Positions 34,522-43,554 of a stretch of 64,000 bases of DNA are shown one piece after another. The notes under the pieces were generated by a model that searched no databases, was not told where the DNA came from, and worked only from the letters and a program-made list of their open reading frames with translations. Position 1 is the stretch's first letter; each line of letters opens with the position of its first letter. The translations under genes were made by a program, and so were the position numbers. Origin of the DNA: Deltaproteobacteria bacterium (lineage in GTDB: Bacteria > Myxococcota > XYA12-FULL-58-9 > JABJBS01); NCBI GenBank assembly GCA_018668695.1, contig JABJBS010000310.1, positions 1-64,000 on the forward strand, written 5' to 3'.

Positions 34522-36099
34522 ATGAAAGGCTCTGAAAATCCACTTTTTGGTGGCCACTATGCTCTGTGGAGCCTGATGCTCTGTTTTGGTGTGGTAGGTC
34601 TCGTGAACCTCGGTGGTTTACGGCACGACTACGATGAAGGCCAATACATCGCTTTAGCTTCTGCAATTGCCTCTGGTGAAGTGCCTTTTAGGGATTTCTT
34701 TTACCATCAGCCTGCCTACTACTTATATTTGCTTTCGCTCTTGCCAGAGCCGGGGCCAAGTACCCTCTGGCTTTACCGTCTACCTGCTTTTATTGGTACC
34801 TGGTTAACGGGTGCGGTCTTGTATTTTTTAGCAAGGGACGGCCTAAAACTAAGGCTTAGTATTTTAGCCCCGGCACTATTTTACGGAAGTCTCTTGGTGG
34901 GGCCTGGCTTATTGGCGCTTCCACATGGACTGATGATTTTAGGCACGACCCTCGGGGTCTACTTCATTTTTGTGCGAGGTGAAGGCAGGCATGTCTTATT
35001 CGCAGGCTGTGTGATGGCTTGTGCTGTTTGTCTCAAGGCACTGGCGATTTCTTCGGTAATTGCAATGGTCTTAGCGCTTGTTGTCTTGAAAGAGCACCGC
35101 GCAAAGCTGGTTCCTTTTGTGGCTTCAGTTGCGGTTGTAGGGCTGCTTGGAATCGTTGGGCTGCATTTACTAACGGATGGCGGATTCGTGCATGCACTCA
35201 CTTTACAATTTTCCAGAACCAGCGCGCAAAGTGGAGTGCAGATTATGCAGTCTTTGCCTGGCTTGGCCAATGATATGGAGTCGTTGGGCGATGTCTCGTC
35301 GGTGGGGTTCAATGCGGCCATTCATGCAATAGCTCTCACAGGATTGCCGCTGAAGTTTGCTGGTAATTATCTTTTAGCCAACAACACACTGCATAGCTTG
35401 GTATTAGGCGTGGTTGGGCTTGTTGGTCTGTTTGCACATCGTAAACAGTCACCGTGGTTTATTGTTCTAGGGCTTTGGTGGTTTTTGGCCCTGGTTTTTA
35501 TTCTTTTTGTATGGTCGCCATCTTGGCAAGATTATTTGATTCAATATGCCTCGCCTCTAGCGCTGCTTGGCGCAGTTTGCTTGGATAACTTATGGCATCG
35601 TGGAGGAGTAGCTTGGGCACCGCGGTGGGCGGTGGTGGCTTTGGTGGGTATCGCATGGCTTACTGGCGGTGCCGCAGCTCTTGAGGGTATTGAGAATGAG
35701 GAAAACGAAATGAAGGGCATCCAGAGCAGCACTTTTGACTCGATGTCGTGGCTCACTTTCGACCCCTACCTTACCTTCCGAACAGGTAGCCCCGAAGCTT
35801 GTGGACTGCGAGACCCTTTGACTGATTTTGGGTTACCTACAAACCTGCCGGGCTTAGAGGTTTTTGAGGGCAGGCGACAGACGCTGGCTCGTGTCATGGC
35901 TTGTTTACAAGAGGCTGAGCCCACTGGGATTTGGGTCGACGATGAGAGCTTGATGTACATTGATAATGAGTTTGCTCGTTATCTACTTTGTCAAAGCCGT
36001 CATCCCGTTAGCTATGAAAGCCGCACCCATGTTCGGAAGTTACGCGCCAGGGTGGGTCTGGATGTCGTTGATGGAAAGCTTTGCGAGGACAGCTGGTAA
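34522..36099 (+). CDS. GT-C family membrane glycosyltransferase (GT39/ArnT-like)
   Basis: A 525-residue multi-spanning membrane protein with about ten or more hydrophobic helices. The first extracytoplasmic loop contains HDYDEGQY, the acidic motif of GT-C enzymes that use polyprenyl-phosphate sugars, followed by FFYHQPAYYLYL, as in dolichyl-phosphate-mannose/ArnT-like transferases. The C-terminal roughly 140 residues form a soluble periplasmic domain. The acceptor is unknown. Its stop codon overlaps the ATG of the JmjC-like gene by one base (TAATG), so the two are coupled. The ribosome-binding site is weak. Confidence 0.85.
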   Translation: MKGSENPLFGGHYALWSLMLCFGVVGLVNLGGLRHDYDEGQYIALASAIASGEVPFRDFFYHQPAYYLYLLSLLPEPGPSTLWLYRLPAFIGTWLTGAVLYFLARDGLKLRLSILAPALFYGSLLVGPGLLALPHGLMILGTTLGVYFIFVRGEGRHVLFAGCVMACAVCLKALAISSVIAMVLALVVLKEHRAKLVPFVASVAVVGLLGIVGLHLLTDGGFVHALTLQFSRTSAQSGVQIMQSLPGLANDMESLGDVSSVGFNAAIHAIALTGLPLKFAGNYLLANNTLHSLVLGVVGLVGLFAHRKQSPWFIVLGLWWFLALVFILFVWSPSWQDYLIQYASPLALLGAVCLDNLWHRGGVAWAPRWAVVALVGIAWLTGGAAALEGIENEENEMKGIQSSTFDSMSWLTFDPYLTFRTGSPEACGLRDPLTDFGLPTNLPGLEVFEGRRQTLARVMACLQEAEPTGIWVDDESLMYIDNEFARYLLCQSRHPVSYESRTHVRKLRARVGLDVVDGKLCEDSW

Positions 36100-37121
36100 T
36101 GGGATTGGGACAGACTAAATCTTGGCAAGGCCAAGCTCTGCGGGGAGTGTTTTCTCTAAAGTATCTTTTAGGTAAGGAACGCATTGGTGCGCTTCTCGAA
36201 AATGTTCAAGAGAACTTAGTAGAAAGCCTGAAGACTCATTTTGAAACTGAAGGTAGCGGTAAAGTACGACCGGTAGCTGTTGAGCATAACATCGATCTCG
36301 AAACGTTTCGGACGAAGTATCAAGCTAAGAATCGACCCGTGGTTCTTAAGGGGGCCGCGGCGCACTGGGAGTGTGTTCGAAAATGGGACTTGGATTACTT
36401 AAGTAAAGAGTATGGTTCTGACCCCGTAGACCTTCTCAATCCAAGCGGTCTCTCGGTTTCGGAGATGAGCGATGTGGTGGAGCGATCAACACTGGGAGAT
36501 TTCATTCGAGAGATACAAGGGGGAGGAAAGAAGTACCTCCGTTTTCATCCCTTTCTCATGGACCATCCCGAACTTTTGCAAGACCTAGACTTAGATTGGA
36601 TCTCGAGTATCCAAACGCGTGGTGTGATGAGGCCGGAATACCAGATGTTTGTGGGCCCAGCCGGTTCCCATACGCCAGTCCATTGCGCGATGCCATGTAA
36701 TCTCTTCGTACAGGTACATGGCAAAAAGAATTGGTTACTCTTCGAGCCCAACGATTTTCCAATGCTAAACCCGAAAATAGCTGGCTTATCTTATTATATC
36801 TCTGACGTTGATCCAGAAGACGTCGATACGCAGCGCTTCCCACTCTTCCAATATCTCAATGCATGGGAAGTCAACTTAGAGCCGGGTGATGTCTTCTGGA
36901 ACCCACCTTACATGTGGCACTGTGTGACCAATGAGACGCCATCGATTGGGATTGGTTATCGCTTTAATAATCCGTGGTTGGCCCTGAAAGCTTCGCCAAC
37001 ACTTCTTGGACTGCGCGTGGCTGCTCGAAGTCCTAATGTCTTCCAGAGTCTTTATTATGCTTTAAAAAAGACCAACTTAATTGTTTCCATTGAACGGGAC
37101 CGGTCTTCGAAAAAAACATAA
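36099..37121 (+). CDS. JmjC/cupin-8-like protein with altered metal triad (HxA)
   Basis: A 340-residue soluble protein of the cupin-8/JmjC group of Fe(II)/2-oxoglutarate enzymes, recognised by YQMFVGPAGSHTPVHCAMPCN, the GKKNWLLFEP strand, and LEPGDVFWNPPYMWH. The usual metal ligands are H-x-D and a distal His. Here the distal His is present (H274), but the Asp is replaced by Ala: H195-C196-A197. Loss of the carboxylate either abolishes catalysis or opens a coordination site, as in Fe/2OG halogenases with HxA or HxG. ATG 36099 overlaps the glycosyltransferase stop, with GAGGA nine bases upstream. It is co-transcribed with the SRPBCC gene. Confidence 0.82.
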   Translation: MGLGQTKSWQGQALRGVFSLKYLLGKERIGALLENVQENLVESLKTHFETEGSGKVRPVAVEHNIDLETFRTKYQAKNRPVVLKGAAAHWECVRKWDLDYLSKEYGSDPVDLLNPSGLSVSEMSDVVERSTLGDFIREIQGGGKKYLRFHPFLMDHPELLQDLDLDWISSIQTRGVMRPEYQMFVGPAGSHTPVHCAMPCNLFVQVHGKKNWLLFEPNDFPMLNPKIAGLSYYISDVDPEDVDTQRFPLFQYLNAWEVNLEPGDVFWNPPYMWHCVTNETPSIGIGYRFNNPWLALKASPTLLGLRVAARSPNVFQSLYYALKKTNLIVSIERDRSSKKT

Positions 37122-37183
37122 GCTGTTTGACACCCCATCTGTCGCTGCGGACAATAGAAAATAGATTTCTGCGGGGAGGCGTT

Positions 37184-37660
37184 ATGTCGGATATCAAGAT
37201 AGAAGAAGTTTCAAAACGAGGTATCAAGGGTGTGCGTGCCAGTTTTGAGCTGCCTCATCCTCCAGGTCCCATTGCTGATATGATGTGGGATGTCGATCAA
37301 TTCGCAAAACTGTTTCCCGACATATTGGAGCTTCGCCTGGTAGCAAGTCATGAAAATTCTCAGGATGTCCATTACCGAGTGGATGCGGTCTATAAGGAGA
37401 TAAAATATACTCTGCGAAGAACTCGAATGATACGCGACAACGGGGCCGATATTGAGTGGAGCATGCTCAAGGGTGACTTGCGAAACATTATCGGAGCATG
37501 GCGACTGACTGCGTCAGGTGATGGTCGTTGCTCGGTCGTCTATGAGTCTTATGTAGATGCCAGTGTCTTGGTTCCGACCTCTGTGATTCGTAAGGTGGCG
37601 AAAACAAAAATTCGCGAGATGGTTGACCGTGTGCGGCGAGCGGCGGCAGCTTCGGAATGA
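37184..37660 (+). CDS. SRPBCC (START/polyketide-cyclase-like) protein
   Basis: A 158-residue cytoplasmic protein predicted to have the helix-grip fold of the SRPBCC superfamily, which binds hydrophobic ligands. The features are PIADMMWDVDQFAKLFPDI (helix alpha1 and loop), the beta strands between residues 55 and 125, and a long C-terminal amphipathic helix (IRKVAKTKIREMVDRVRRA). ATG 37184 lies after GGGGAGG. It follows the JmjC-like gene by 62 bp in the same direction, making a three-gene unit with the glycosyltransferase. The ligand is unknown; aromatic-ring cyclase, lipid transfer or coenzyme Q-binding roles are all known in this fold. Confidence 0.8.
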   Translation: MSDIKIEEVSKRGIKGVRASFELPHPPGPIADMMWDVDQFAKLFPDILELRLVASHENSQDVHYRVDAVYKEIKYTLRRTRMIRDNGADIEWSMLKGDLRNIIGAWRLTASGDGRCSVVYESYVDASVLVPTSVIRKVAKTKIREMVDRVRRAAAASE

Positions 37661-37853
37661 ATGTCCTTGTAAGATAAGACATACACTGTCGGGCAGTCTA
37701 ACACTGCATGGGTCATGTCTCTGAACAGAATGGATCGCCGCGGCGCTTTAGAATGACCACGGCCGCCCCCTCTATGCCCTTTAGACTTGAGCCTTTGTCT
37801 GGGGAATGATTCGATCGGGGGTGCACTTTTGCCGTTGATTGCTGGGGAAAAGC

Positions 37854-39425
37854 ATGGCTGATTCTTACCCGTTACTGAAATTTTATCTTAAAGGATTACG
37901 ACGAGCTAAGAAGGCCAAATCGGCCATTCTCTTCGTACCATCGCCCAGTGCTATGTCTACCCAAAGCTTTTTGGTGGTCGATGGGCAGTCTGCTGATATC
38001 CCTGAGTTGGCAAGCATCTCACGTGCAACAAGCTTCTTAGTTAATGTGACCCGAGGTGTATTTGAGTGGCAGGGTGATCCTGGTGAGCATGAGCACCAGT
38101 TGTCTCACGGTGTCTATATCAAGAGTAAAAATGAGTCCGCGGTGGTTGTACCATTGCTCTTTGGCCAAGATGCTTTCGCGATGCCACGTTTTGCGGCCGA
38201 TGGTCGGATGACCTACACCGGGGAGGAACGCCGTGAGAGCGGAGATGATTCCGCACCGGAATATCATAAATCCCCAGCTTGGCTTGGGCTGGCTTTCGAG
38301 GAGGGGCAAGATCCCAGTGAAACATTGACTCCCTGTGCTGATGGAGAGTTTGACCTTAATGCGTGGCTGCAAATATTTGGTGGCGTACTTGGGCGCCAAA
38401 TGGTTCGTAATGATGCAATCTTGCATGATGCTCTAACCGGACTTCCGGGGCCTGCTGAGTTAAGGCAGGTGCTAGACGAACTTATTATTAGGCCCAATTC
38501 GAATACCGATGGATTCGCTTTGGCTTTCTTTTGCCCTGAGGACTTTGGAGAGACCACTGACCGTTACTCGGAAAATGTAACCAGAGGGATTTTGGCAGAG
38601 GTGTCGCAGCGAATCGTGGGTGGGGTGCGAGCGAGTGATTTCATTTGTAGAGTAGGGCACACTTGTTTTGCCGCAATTTTCCCAGGTACGACAGAGCACC
38701 ACGCGGTGATGGTTGCAAAACGAATCATGCAGCAGGTTAGCAATGAGGTGGAACTGGAGGATTTACTTCCGGTTATTTTGAAATGCGGGCTCACCTTTAA
38801 CAACGGTGAACGGCGTGTCTCGGCTGATGTCTTAATTCAAGAGGCTTCACAGGCTCTTCAAAAGACGATGGACGGTGGGAATAAAGATTTGGCGCGTTAC
38901 GGCGATGAAAGCCTGATGAAGAAACACCATATTGACCTTTACCATGCAGCCGTAGCGTCAGATTGCGATACTGATAGCCGACGTGTGTTCATGCTCAAGG
39001 AAATGCTCGGTGCGATAGCGATGGAACCAGGGGGGGCGGAGATATTGAAGCACGTGTCGGCATGCCTGCAAAAAGGGTTAGGCTCTCATCACGCATCCAT
39101 TTTGAAAAAAGAGGTTGATGGAAAGCTGGAGGTTATCCACAACTTGAATATGGACTCACGAGAAACTCATCCATCACTTAGAGATTCGGAGTTAGCATTG
39201 ATTCAGAGCGCGCTTGATTCAAATCAGCCACGAGGTGTTGATATTGATGGCGTACCTGGATCGGAAGTGGATGTTGCAGGTACAGCACTTGCGCTGCCAC
39301 TGTATCATCGTGATGAATGCACTGGGGTGCTTTATATGCAGTCGCCGCAGAACGCTTGGCTTGGCCTTGGAGATGTTTTGTTTCTATGCAGTGCTACGCG
39401 GCATCTGGGTATTATTGTCGGATGA
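37854..39425 (+). CDS. Degenerate GGDEF-GAF signalling protein
   Basis: A 523-residue cytoplasmic protein. It has an N-terminal domain of unknown type (about 1-180), a GGDEF-like domain (about 190-350) that keeps the fold (HDALTGLPGPAELRQVLD), and a C-terminal GAF-like domain (about 375-520). The GGDEF signature is replaced by G268-H-T-C-F272, so diguanylate cyclase activity should be absent. It may serve as a receptor or as an inactive interaction domain. The start ATG 37854 follows GGGGAAA; a TTG five codons earlier is possible. It converges with the metzincin gene, and a long hairpin lies between their ends. Confidence 0.8.
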   Translation: MADSYPLLKFYLKGLRRAKKAKSAILFVPSPSAMSTQSFLVVDGQSADIPELASISRATSFLVNVTRGVFEWQGDPGEHEHQLSHGVYIKSKNESAVVVPLLFGQDAFAMPRFAADGRMTYTGEERRESGDDSAPEYHKSPAWLGLAFEEGQDPSETLTPCADGEFDLNAWLQIFGGVLGRQMVRNDAILHDALTGLPGPAELRQVLDELIIRPNSNTDGFALAFFCPEDFGETTDRYSENVTRGILAEVSQRIVGGVRASDFICRVGHTCFAAIFPGTTEHHAVMVAKRIMQQVSNEVELEDLLPVILKCGLTFNNGERRVSADVLIQEASQALQKTMDGGNKDLARYGDESLMKKHHIDLYHAAVASDCDTDSRRVFMLKEMLGAIAMEPGGAEILKHVSACLQKGLGSHHASILKKEVDGKLEVIHNLNMDSRETHPSLRDSELALIQSALDSNQPRGVDIDGVPGSEVDVAGTALALPLYHRDECTGVLYMQSPQNAWLGLGDVLFLCSATRHLGIIVG

Positions 39426-39441
39426 GCACTAAAGCCTGCGG

Positions 39442-39475
39442 TAAGCTTGGAATAGCATGGGCTACTCCAAGCTTA
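39442..39475. terminator. Bidirectional hairpin between convergent genes
   Basis: Arms TAAGCTTGGAATAGC (39442-39456) and GCTACTCCAAGCTTA (39461-39475) pair along 15 bases with one mismatch, which is a G-U wobble on the minus-strand transcript. It lies 16 bp after the GGDEF-like stop and 9 bp beyond the metzincin stop. No long T-run follows, so strength is uncertain. Confidence 0.6.
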
Positions 39476-39484
39476 GGCAGTCTA

Positions 39485-42400
39485 TCAGAACCAGGCATAC
39501 CCAAATACGTCGTAGTAACCTCTTAGCACTTCGATGTTTTCAATGATGTTATCCAATTCCCAGCGCGTGGTTATCACGTCCGAGCAAGCTCCAGTGTCGC
39601 TGTAAAAGCATTCTGAACCAGCACCGGCGATGGTGCTCCGCATTGTATTGGCGCGGCCTAGCATTTCATAGCCAAGGGAATAGGCATTGGCGTCGGGGCT
39701 TTTTGCAGCTTGATAGGTAAGCTGGTTAAAGGGGTTCACAAAGCTTACGGTTTGAGTGGCTGCGCTTGGTGTAACAGATTCACCATGGCCATCCAGCCAG
39801 ATCCGAGCGTTGTTATTAAAGGTTTGGTCAAAGTTAGCATTGAGAAGGGCCATTCCATAATACATCGTATAAAGTGCAACCGTAAAATTCGTTGCTGGAT
39901 CTACAATGGTACCATTTATACCCGTTTGGCTTGGATTGTCGCCCACTGCCACTTCAGGTGTGAGGAAGGGCTTAGGGTATTCCAGTACTCCGCCGGCATC
40001 TAAACGTGGTGCGAACCGTTGGTAATTATCATTGATGACAGAACCAAAGAGTCCATTGACGGCATGAGGAAACATGAGATTGAATCCCATGTTGTAGGCG
40101 GTAGCATCCGCTACATCGTCCACCCCAAGAAAGTAGGTGCTTGGGTCTGAGAGTGTTTCAATTGCAGCTAGTTTATCCCAAAACGAGCCAGCAACGCGGA
40201 CGCGCTCAAACCAGTAATAGCCCGACTCTTCGTCAAATTCACTGTAGGCATAACGACCTTGACCTACCGGAATAAAAGCATCGGAGCAGGCGTCAACTGA
40301 GGAGTCTTGAGTGTCATCACAGAGCGGCTCTTCGTAGTTTGCCCACCAGGTAAGGTTTTGTGTGTTGGGGTCAACGTAATAGGATCCAGGCTCTGGCGTG
40401 GCGATGACTTCTGTTAGAAAGTTCACGCTTGCCATGGCTGCGGCAGTAGCTGCTAAGCCACCATGAGGATCTAGGTTCCAGTTCGAGTTATCTGTTGCAC
40501 TCGTCCCCTGACCGTCTAACCATGTCCACTCGTATGGCTTCTCCCATTGGTCGTACACCCATAAATGATACTGGCTGGCCATTGGAGCCATAATACGGCT
40601 GTAAACGTCGTAGTAGACATCAAAGGGGTCCAGATAGCGCTTCTGACGCTTGAAGGATTGAAAGATGTATTGCTCTCGCCAGGACTGAATTGCATACGAG
40701 ACCATTTCGTAGGGATCTGCTCCCTCGTCCCAAAGCTCACAATCCCAACGCGCGCTCACATACTCATCCGAGCAGAAGCGGTAGGGTACTAGAGTATCGG
40801 TAAAGTCATTGGCTTGGGTATCGAGGGTCATCCATTTGATAATCTCTTCCATTCGGACATCACGCCGGTCGCTGATGTTCGCCAGTCCATCTTTGGTTCC
40901 GGCACTCGTTTCAAACAAAGCCGGTAGGTCGGTATAATGGGTCCACTTTTGAACTGCATCGTCAAGGTTGTAGAACCCAAGCACATCATGCTCGTTCCAA
41001 TCTGGTGGATTGGTGAAGGTTTCCACAAGCTGACCATAACCAAACTTAATGGCTGCCACATCGTATTTACCGATGCCGCGAATATCGCTGTTAAACCGTG
41101 CACCGTAGTCCATAATTGAAGAATAGGCGTATTCGCGAATTCCGGCTTGCATTTCCTCGCGGGTGGGAAGGTCAAGCGCCTGTGCTTCAGGGTTTCGTAT
41201 CTCCCAGTAGTGGTCATGGTAGTTGATTGCGTCGGCAGAGCCGGCAAAGTTATGGCGGAGTCCGAGGGTGTGTCCAACCTCGTGTGCGGCTACTGCTTTA
41301 AACAGGTAGCTTCTCAGTGAGGCAATAATCTCAGAACGAGTTTTTCCATCAAACTCGCCCAATAGACCCAAAATTCCGGTGTCCTCAAATCCTTGCATGT
41401 CCACTCTGTGAGTCGCTAGATGAACTCGATGACGCTTCATCGCACGCGCCAGGCGACCTCCTGTGAATTCACTGGGTTTGAGAGGACGTCCAAAACGCTT
41501 TTCAAGCGTGGCGCGCATTTCGTTGTTCCAAAGTCGGTCCGCCAGAGGGGAATCATCGAGCATTGCAAGACGAGATTGCTTGAAGTTGTGATCTCGTTTC
41601 ACTGCATCTGGGCCCTGTGAACGGACAGTTGCCATACGTTCTTGAGTGCCTGCAGCCATGACTTCGTTGAGCTGAGCAACAACTTGGTCACGATTGGCGG
41701 GGTTTTGGTTATGCAGAGCTGCCAGAGCAGAACCTACATTTTCTCCTTCGATGAATTCTCGAGTCCCTATATCTCCCCGAGTTAGTTCAACGAGATCTGC
41801 TCCGTAGGTTGCATAGGTGTCGATCGAACCGCCATAGATATAAGCATCCGCGGCGATGATCTCACCAGTTAATGGATCTACCGCACTGGGTCCGTACCCA
41901 AGGAATGAGTCGAATTGAGGCTGGTCGACCCAGTAGATGTGATTAAATCGTAAATCGCCATTGCGCGGATTCTCGTTAAATATATCGCCGTTGGTATAGG
42001 CATAAGTTTCATCAGCTAGAACAAAAACATCACCAACATCGTTTTTGCTTTGTAGGCTGCGAACAGTATCTTGAAAAGCTCGGTTCCACCAAGCCGCTAC
42101 TTCTTGGGCGGCCGGTTTCAAGTCTTCCGGGAAATTGGCGGAGAGATGGTACACAATCGGTTTAACCGTCCGTTTCTCGTAAGCAATGTTTTCACCGTTG
42201 GCATCTACTGACTGCTCCCAAATATTGAACCTGTCGGCTAGATAAATTCTTCCTTGCTCGGTGATTCCGTAACCTCGGTCGTACGATTCTCGTTCGCGCC
42301 TAAAGAAACCAAACCAATCAAACATGGGGATACGAACAGGGTTACAGAACTGGTCTTCCTCGGCAGTACAGCGCCGGTAGCCAACTTCCTCGTCCCACAT

Positions 42401-43291
42401 CGTTCGAATAGCATCGCCGTTGTCATCACGTGCAATGTAGTTATCCGGGTAAGGCAATGGTTCGTAACTCGATGGTTGAACCTTTAGGAACGATGCGCGA
42501 ACCTTAATGGTTTGAGATGCGCAGTCCCAAGGACCCCATTCATAAAACCAACAAGCAGGCCATTGCTCTGTGGTGCCATCGTCATAAGCCATTTCAAACA
42601 CATCTGGGAAGATTTGAAGCTTTTGGGTGATGTCGAAATAGTCAACATTGGGAAGTTGTCCCCACGTCATCGGGTTTTTGTAGTCGTTCCATTGACCATT
42701 CGATTGAACCGAAAATACGGGTGCGTCTGCATCCATGGGGTCGGTTACAGCGTAGGATGCACTTTGAGACGAGATGCCAGTGCCGCTTTCACCAGCTGCA
42801 ATGAAATCAAAGTTGGCCAAAAGGTTATGGGACCAGTCGACGCGAATATATTCACGCTCGTACCAGGGTCTGTCGGACGTATTTTCGGAGATAACATTAC
42901 TTTGTTCGCCGGTGGCATCATTGTAGTTTCGAATAACGTCAAAATGGCTGCTGATCCTAAAAGCGGCGATAGGTGCGCCTTGATACTCGCTATCTCCTGG
43001 TTGACTCGGGATTTCAGACCCTTCAACCTTTTCGTAGCTGCGGTAAGCGGTGAGCAGATTTTCACTTATCTCAAAATGAATACGTTCTGTTGTGGATTGC
43101 TCTCCAACAAAAGTCATGCCCCCCGTGAAAGGAACATCTACTACCGTCTGCCGGTAATACCATTCGCCTTGGAGCGCTTGTTTCTTGAGTTTGCCGGGCT
43201 GGCTTCGGTCGATATCGCCAACTCCGGTGCTGCATGCTTGTACGGTCAGGAGAAGGCATAGCCCTGCCGCTGTTTTTATTAAATTCATCAT
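39485..43291 (-). CDS. Giant zinc metalloprotease lipoprotein (metzincin)
   Basis: A 1268-residue exported lipoprotein (lipobox TVQAC). The central domain is a metzincin-type protease. The zinc site H670-E671-V-G-H674-T-L-G-L-R-H680 has the HExxHxxGxxH spacing, and YSSIMDYG about 75 residues later is the Met-turn. This type falls into the DUF4953/DUF5117 group of zinc-dependent proteases. About 600 residues precede the site, with several aromatic, Trp-rich segments, and about 590 follow, both of unknown fold. The size suggests a surface-displayed enzyme acting on proteins outside the cell. GGGAGG precedes two adjacent ATG codons at 43291 and 43288. It is divergent from the beta-barrel gene at 43555, with a nested inverted repeat in between. 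Confidence 0.9.
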   Translation of the reverse strand: MMNLIKTAAGLCLLLTVQACSTGVGDIDRSQPGKLKKQALQGEWYYRQTVVDVPFTGGMTFVGEQSTTERIHFEISENLLTAYRSYEKVEGSEIPSQPGDSEYQGAPIAAFRISSHFDVIRNYNDATGEQSNVISENTSDRPWYEREYIRVDWSHNLLANFDFIAAGESGTGISSQSASYAVTDPMDADAPVFSVQSNGQWNDYKNPMTWGQLPNVDYFDITQKLQIFPDVFEMAYDDGTTEQWPACWFYEWGPWDCASQTIKVRASFLKVQPSSYEPLPYPDNYIARDDNGDAIRTMWDEEVGYRRCTAEEDQFCNPVRIPMFDWFGFFRRERESYDRGYGITEQGRIYLADRFNIWEQSVDANGENIAYEKRTVKPIVYHLSANFPEDLKPAAQEVAAWWNRAFQDTVRSLQSKNDVGDVFVLADETYAYTNGDIFNENPRNGDLRFNHIYWVDQPQFDSFLGYGPSAVDPLTGEIIAADAYIYGGSIDTYATYGADLVELTRGDIGTREFIEGENVGSALAALHNQNPANRDQVVAQLNEVMAAGTQERMATVRSQGPDAVKRDHNFKQSRLAMLDDSPLADRLWNNEMRATLEKRFGRPLKPSEFTGGRLARAMKRHRVHLATHRVDMQGFEDTGILGLLGEFDGKTRSEIIASLRSYLFKAVAAHEVGHTLGLRHNFAGSADAINYHDHYWEIRNPEAQALDLPTREEMQAGIREYAYSSIMDYGARFNSDIRGIGKYDVAAIKFGYGQLVETFTNPPDWNEHDVLGFYNLDDAVQKWTHYTDLPALFETSAGTKDGLANISDRRDVRMEEIIKWMTLDTQANDFTDTLVPYRFCSDEYVSARWDCELWDEGADPYEMVSYAIQSWREQYIFQSFKRQKRYLDPFDVYYDVYSRIMAPMASQYHLWVYDQWEKPYEWTWLDGQGTSATDNSNWNLDPHGGLAATAAAMASVNFLTEVIATPEPGSYYVDPNTQNLTWWANYEEPLCDDTQDSSVDACSDAFIPVGQGRYAYSEFDEESGYYWFERVRVAGSFWDKLAAIETLSDPSTYFLGVDDVADATAYNMGFNLMFPHAVNGLFGSVINDNYQRFAPRLDAGGVLEYPKPFLTPEVAVGDNPSQTGINGTIVDPATNFTVALYTMYYGMALLNANFDQTFNNNARIWLDGHGESVTPSAATQTVSFVNPFNQLTYQAAKSPDANAYSLGYEMLGRANTMRSTIAGAGSECFYSDTGACSDVITTRWELDNIIENIEVLRGYYDVFGYAWF

Positions 43292-43317
43292 TTCCTCCCA
43301 TGATATTAATTATTGAT

Positions 43318-43455
43318 ATTGAACGCGGCCGACCGGGATATCAGAGGAGGATGTGGCTGTCACGTTCAATTTCTCATTATGCCACATCAATTTTTTTGCA
43401 TGCAGCAGGGGATGTCCTTGACGGTTGTCTGCTCTGGTGATATCCGGGTCGACCG
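43318..43455. repeat. Nested inverted repeats in a divergent promoter region
   Basis: A pair of imperfect 18-base arms (43326-43343 and 43438-43455, 16 of 18 matching) flanks a 94-bp spacer. Just outside and inside the left arm lies a perfect 8-base pair ATTGAACG (43318-43325) and CGTTCAAT (43363-43370). The region separates the metzincin gene from the beta-barrel gene and may contain operator sites or form a cruciform or stem-loop. No protein is assigned to it. Confidence 0.45.
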
Positions 43456-43554
43456 ACTTTTGGTTGGGGAATTTTAATATTGGTCAATTTGGGAATCATG
43501 TCTCGTTTCGGCAAGGCAAATGGCCAGATATGCCCTGGTTCACATGGGGAAATA

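Noticed and set aside
36081-36098. TTG 36081 as start of the JmjC-like gene
   Set aside because: It lies inside the glycosyltransferase coding end; ATG 36099 is supported by GAGGA and the TAATG overlap.
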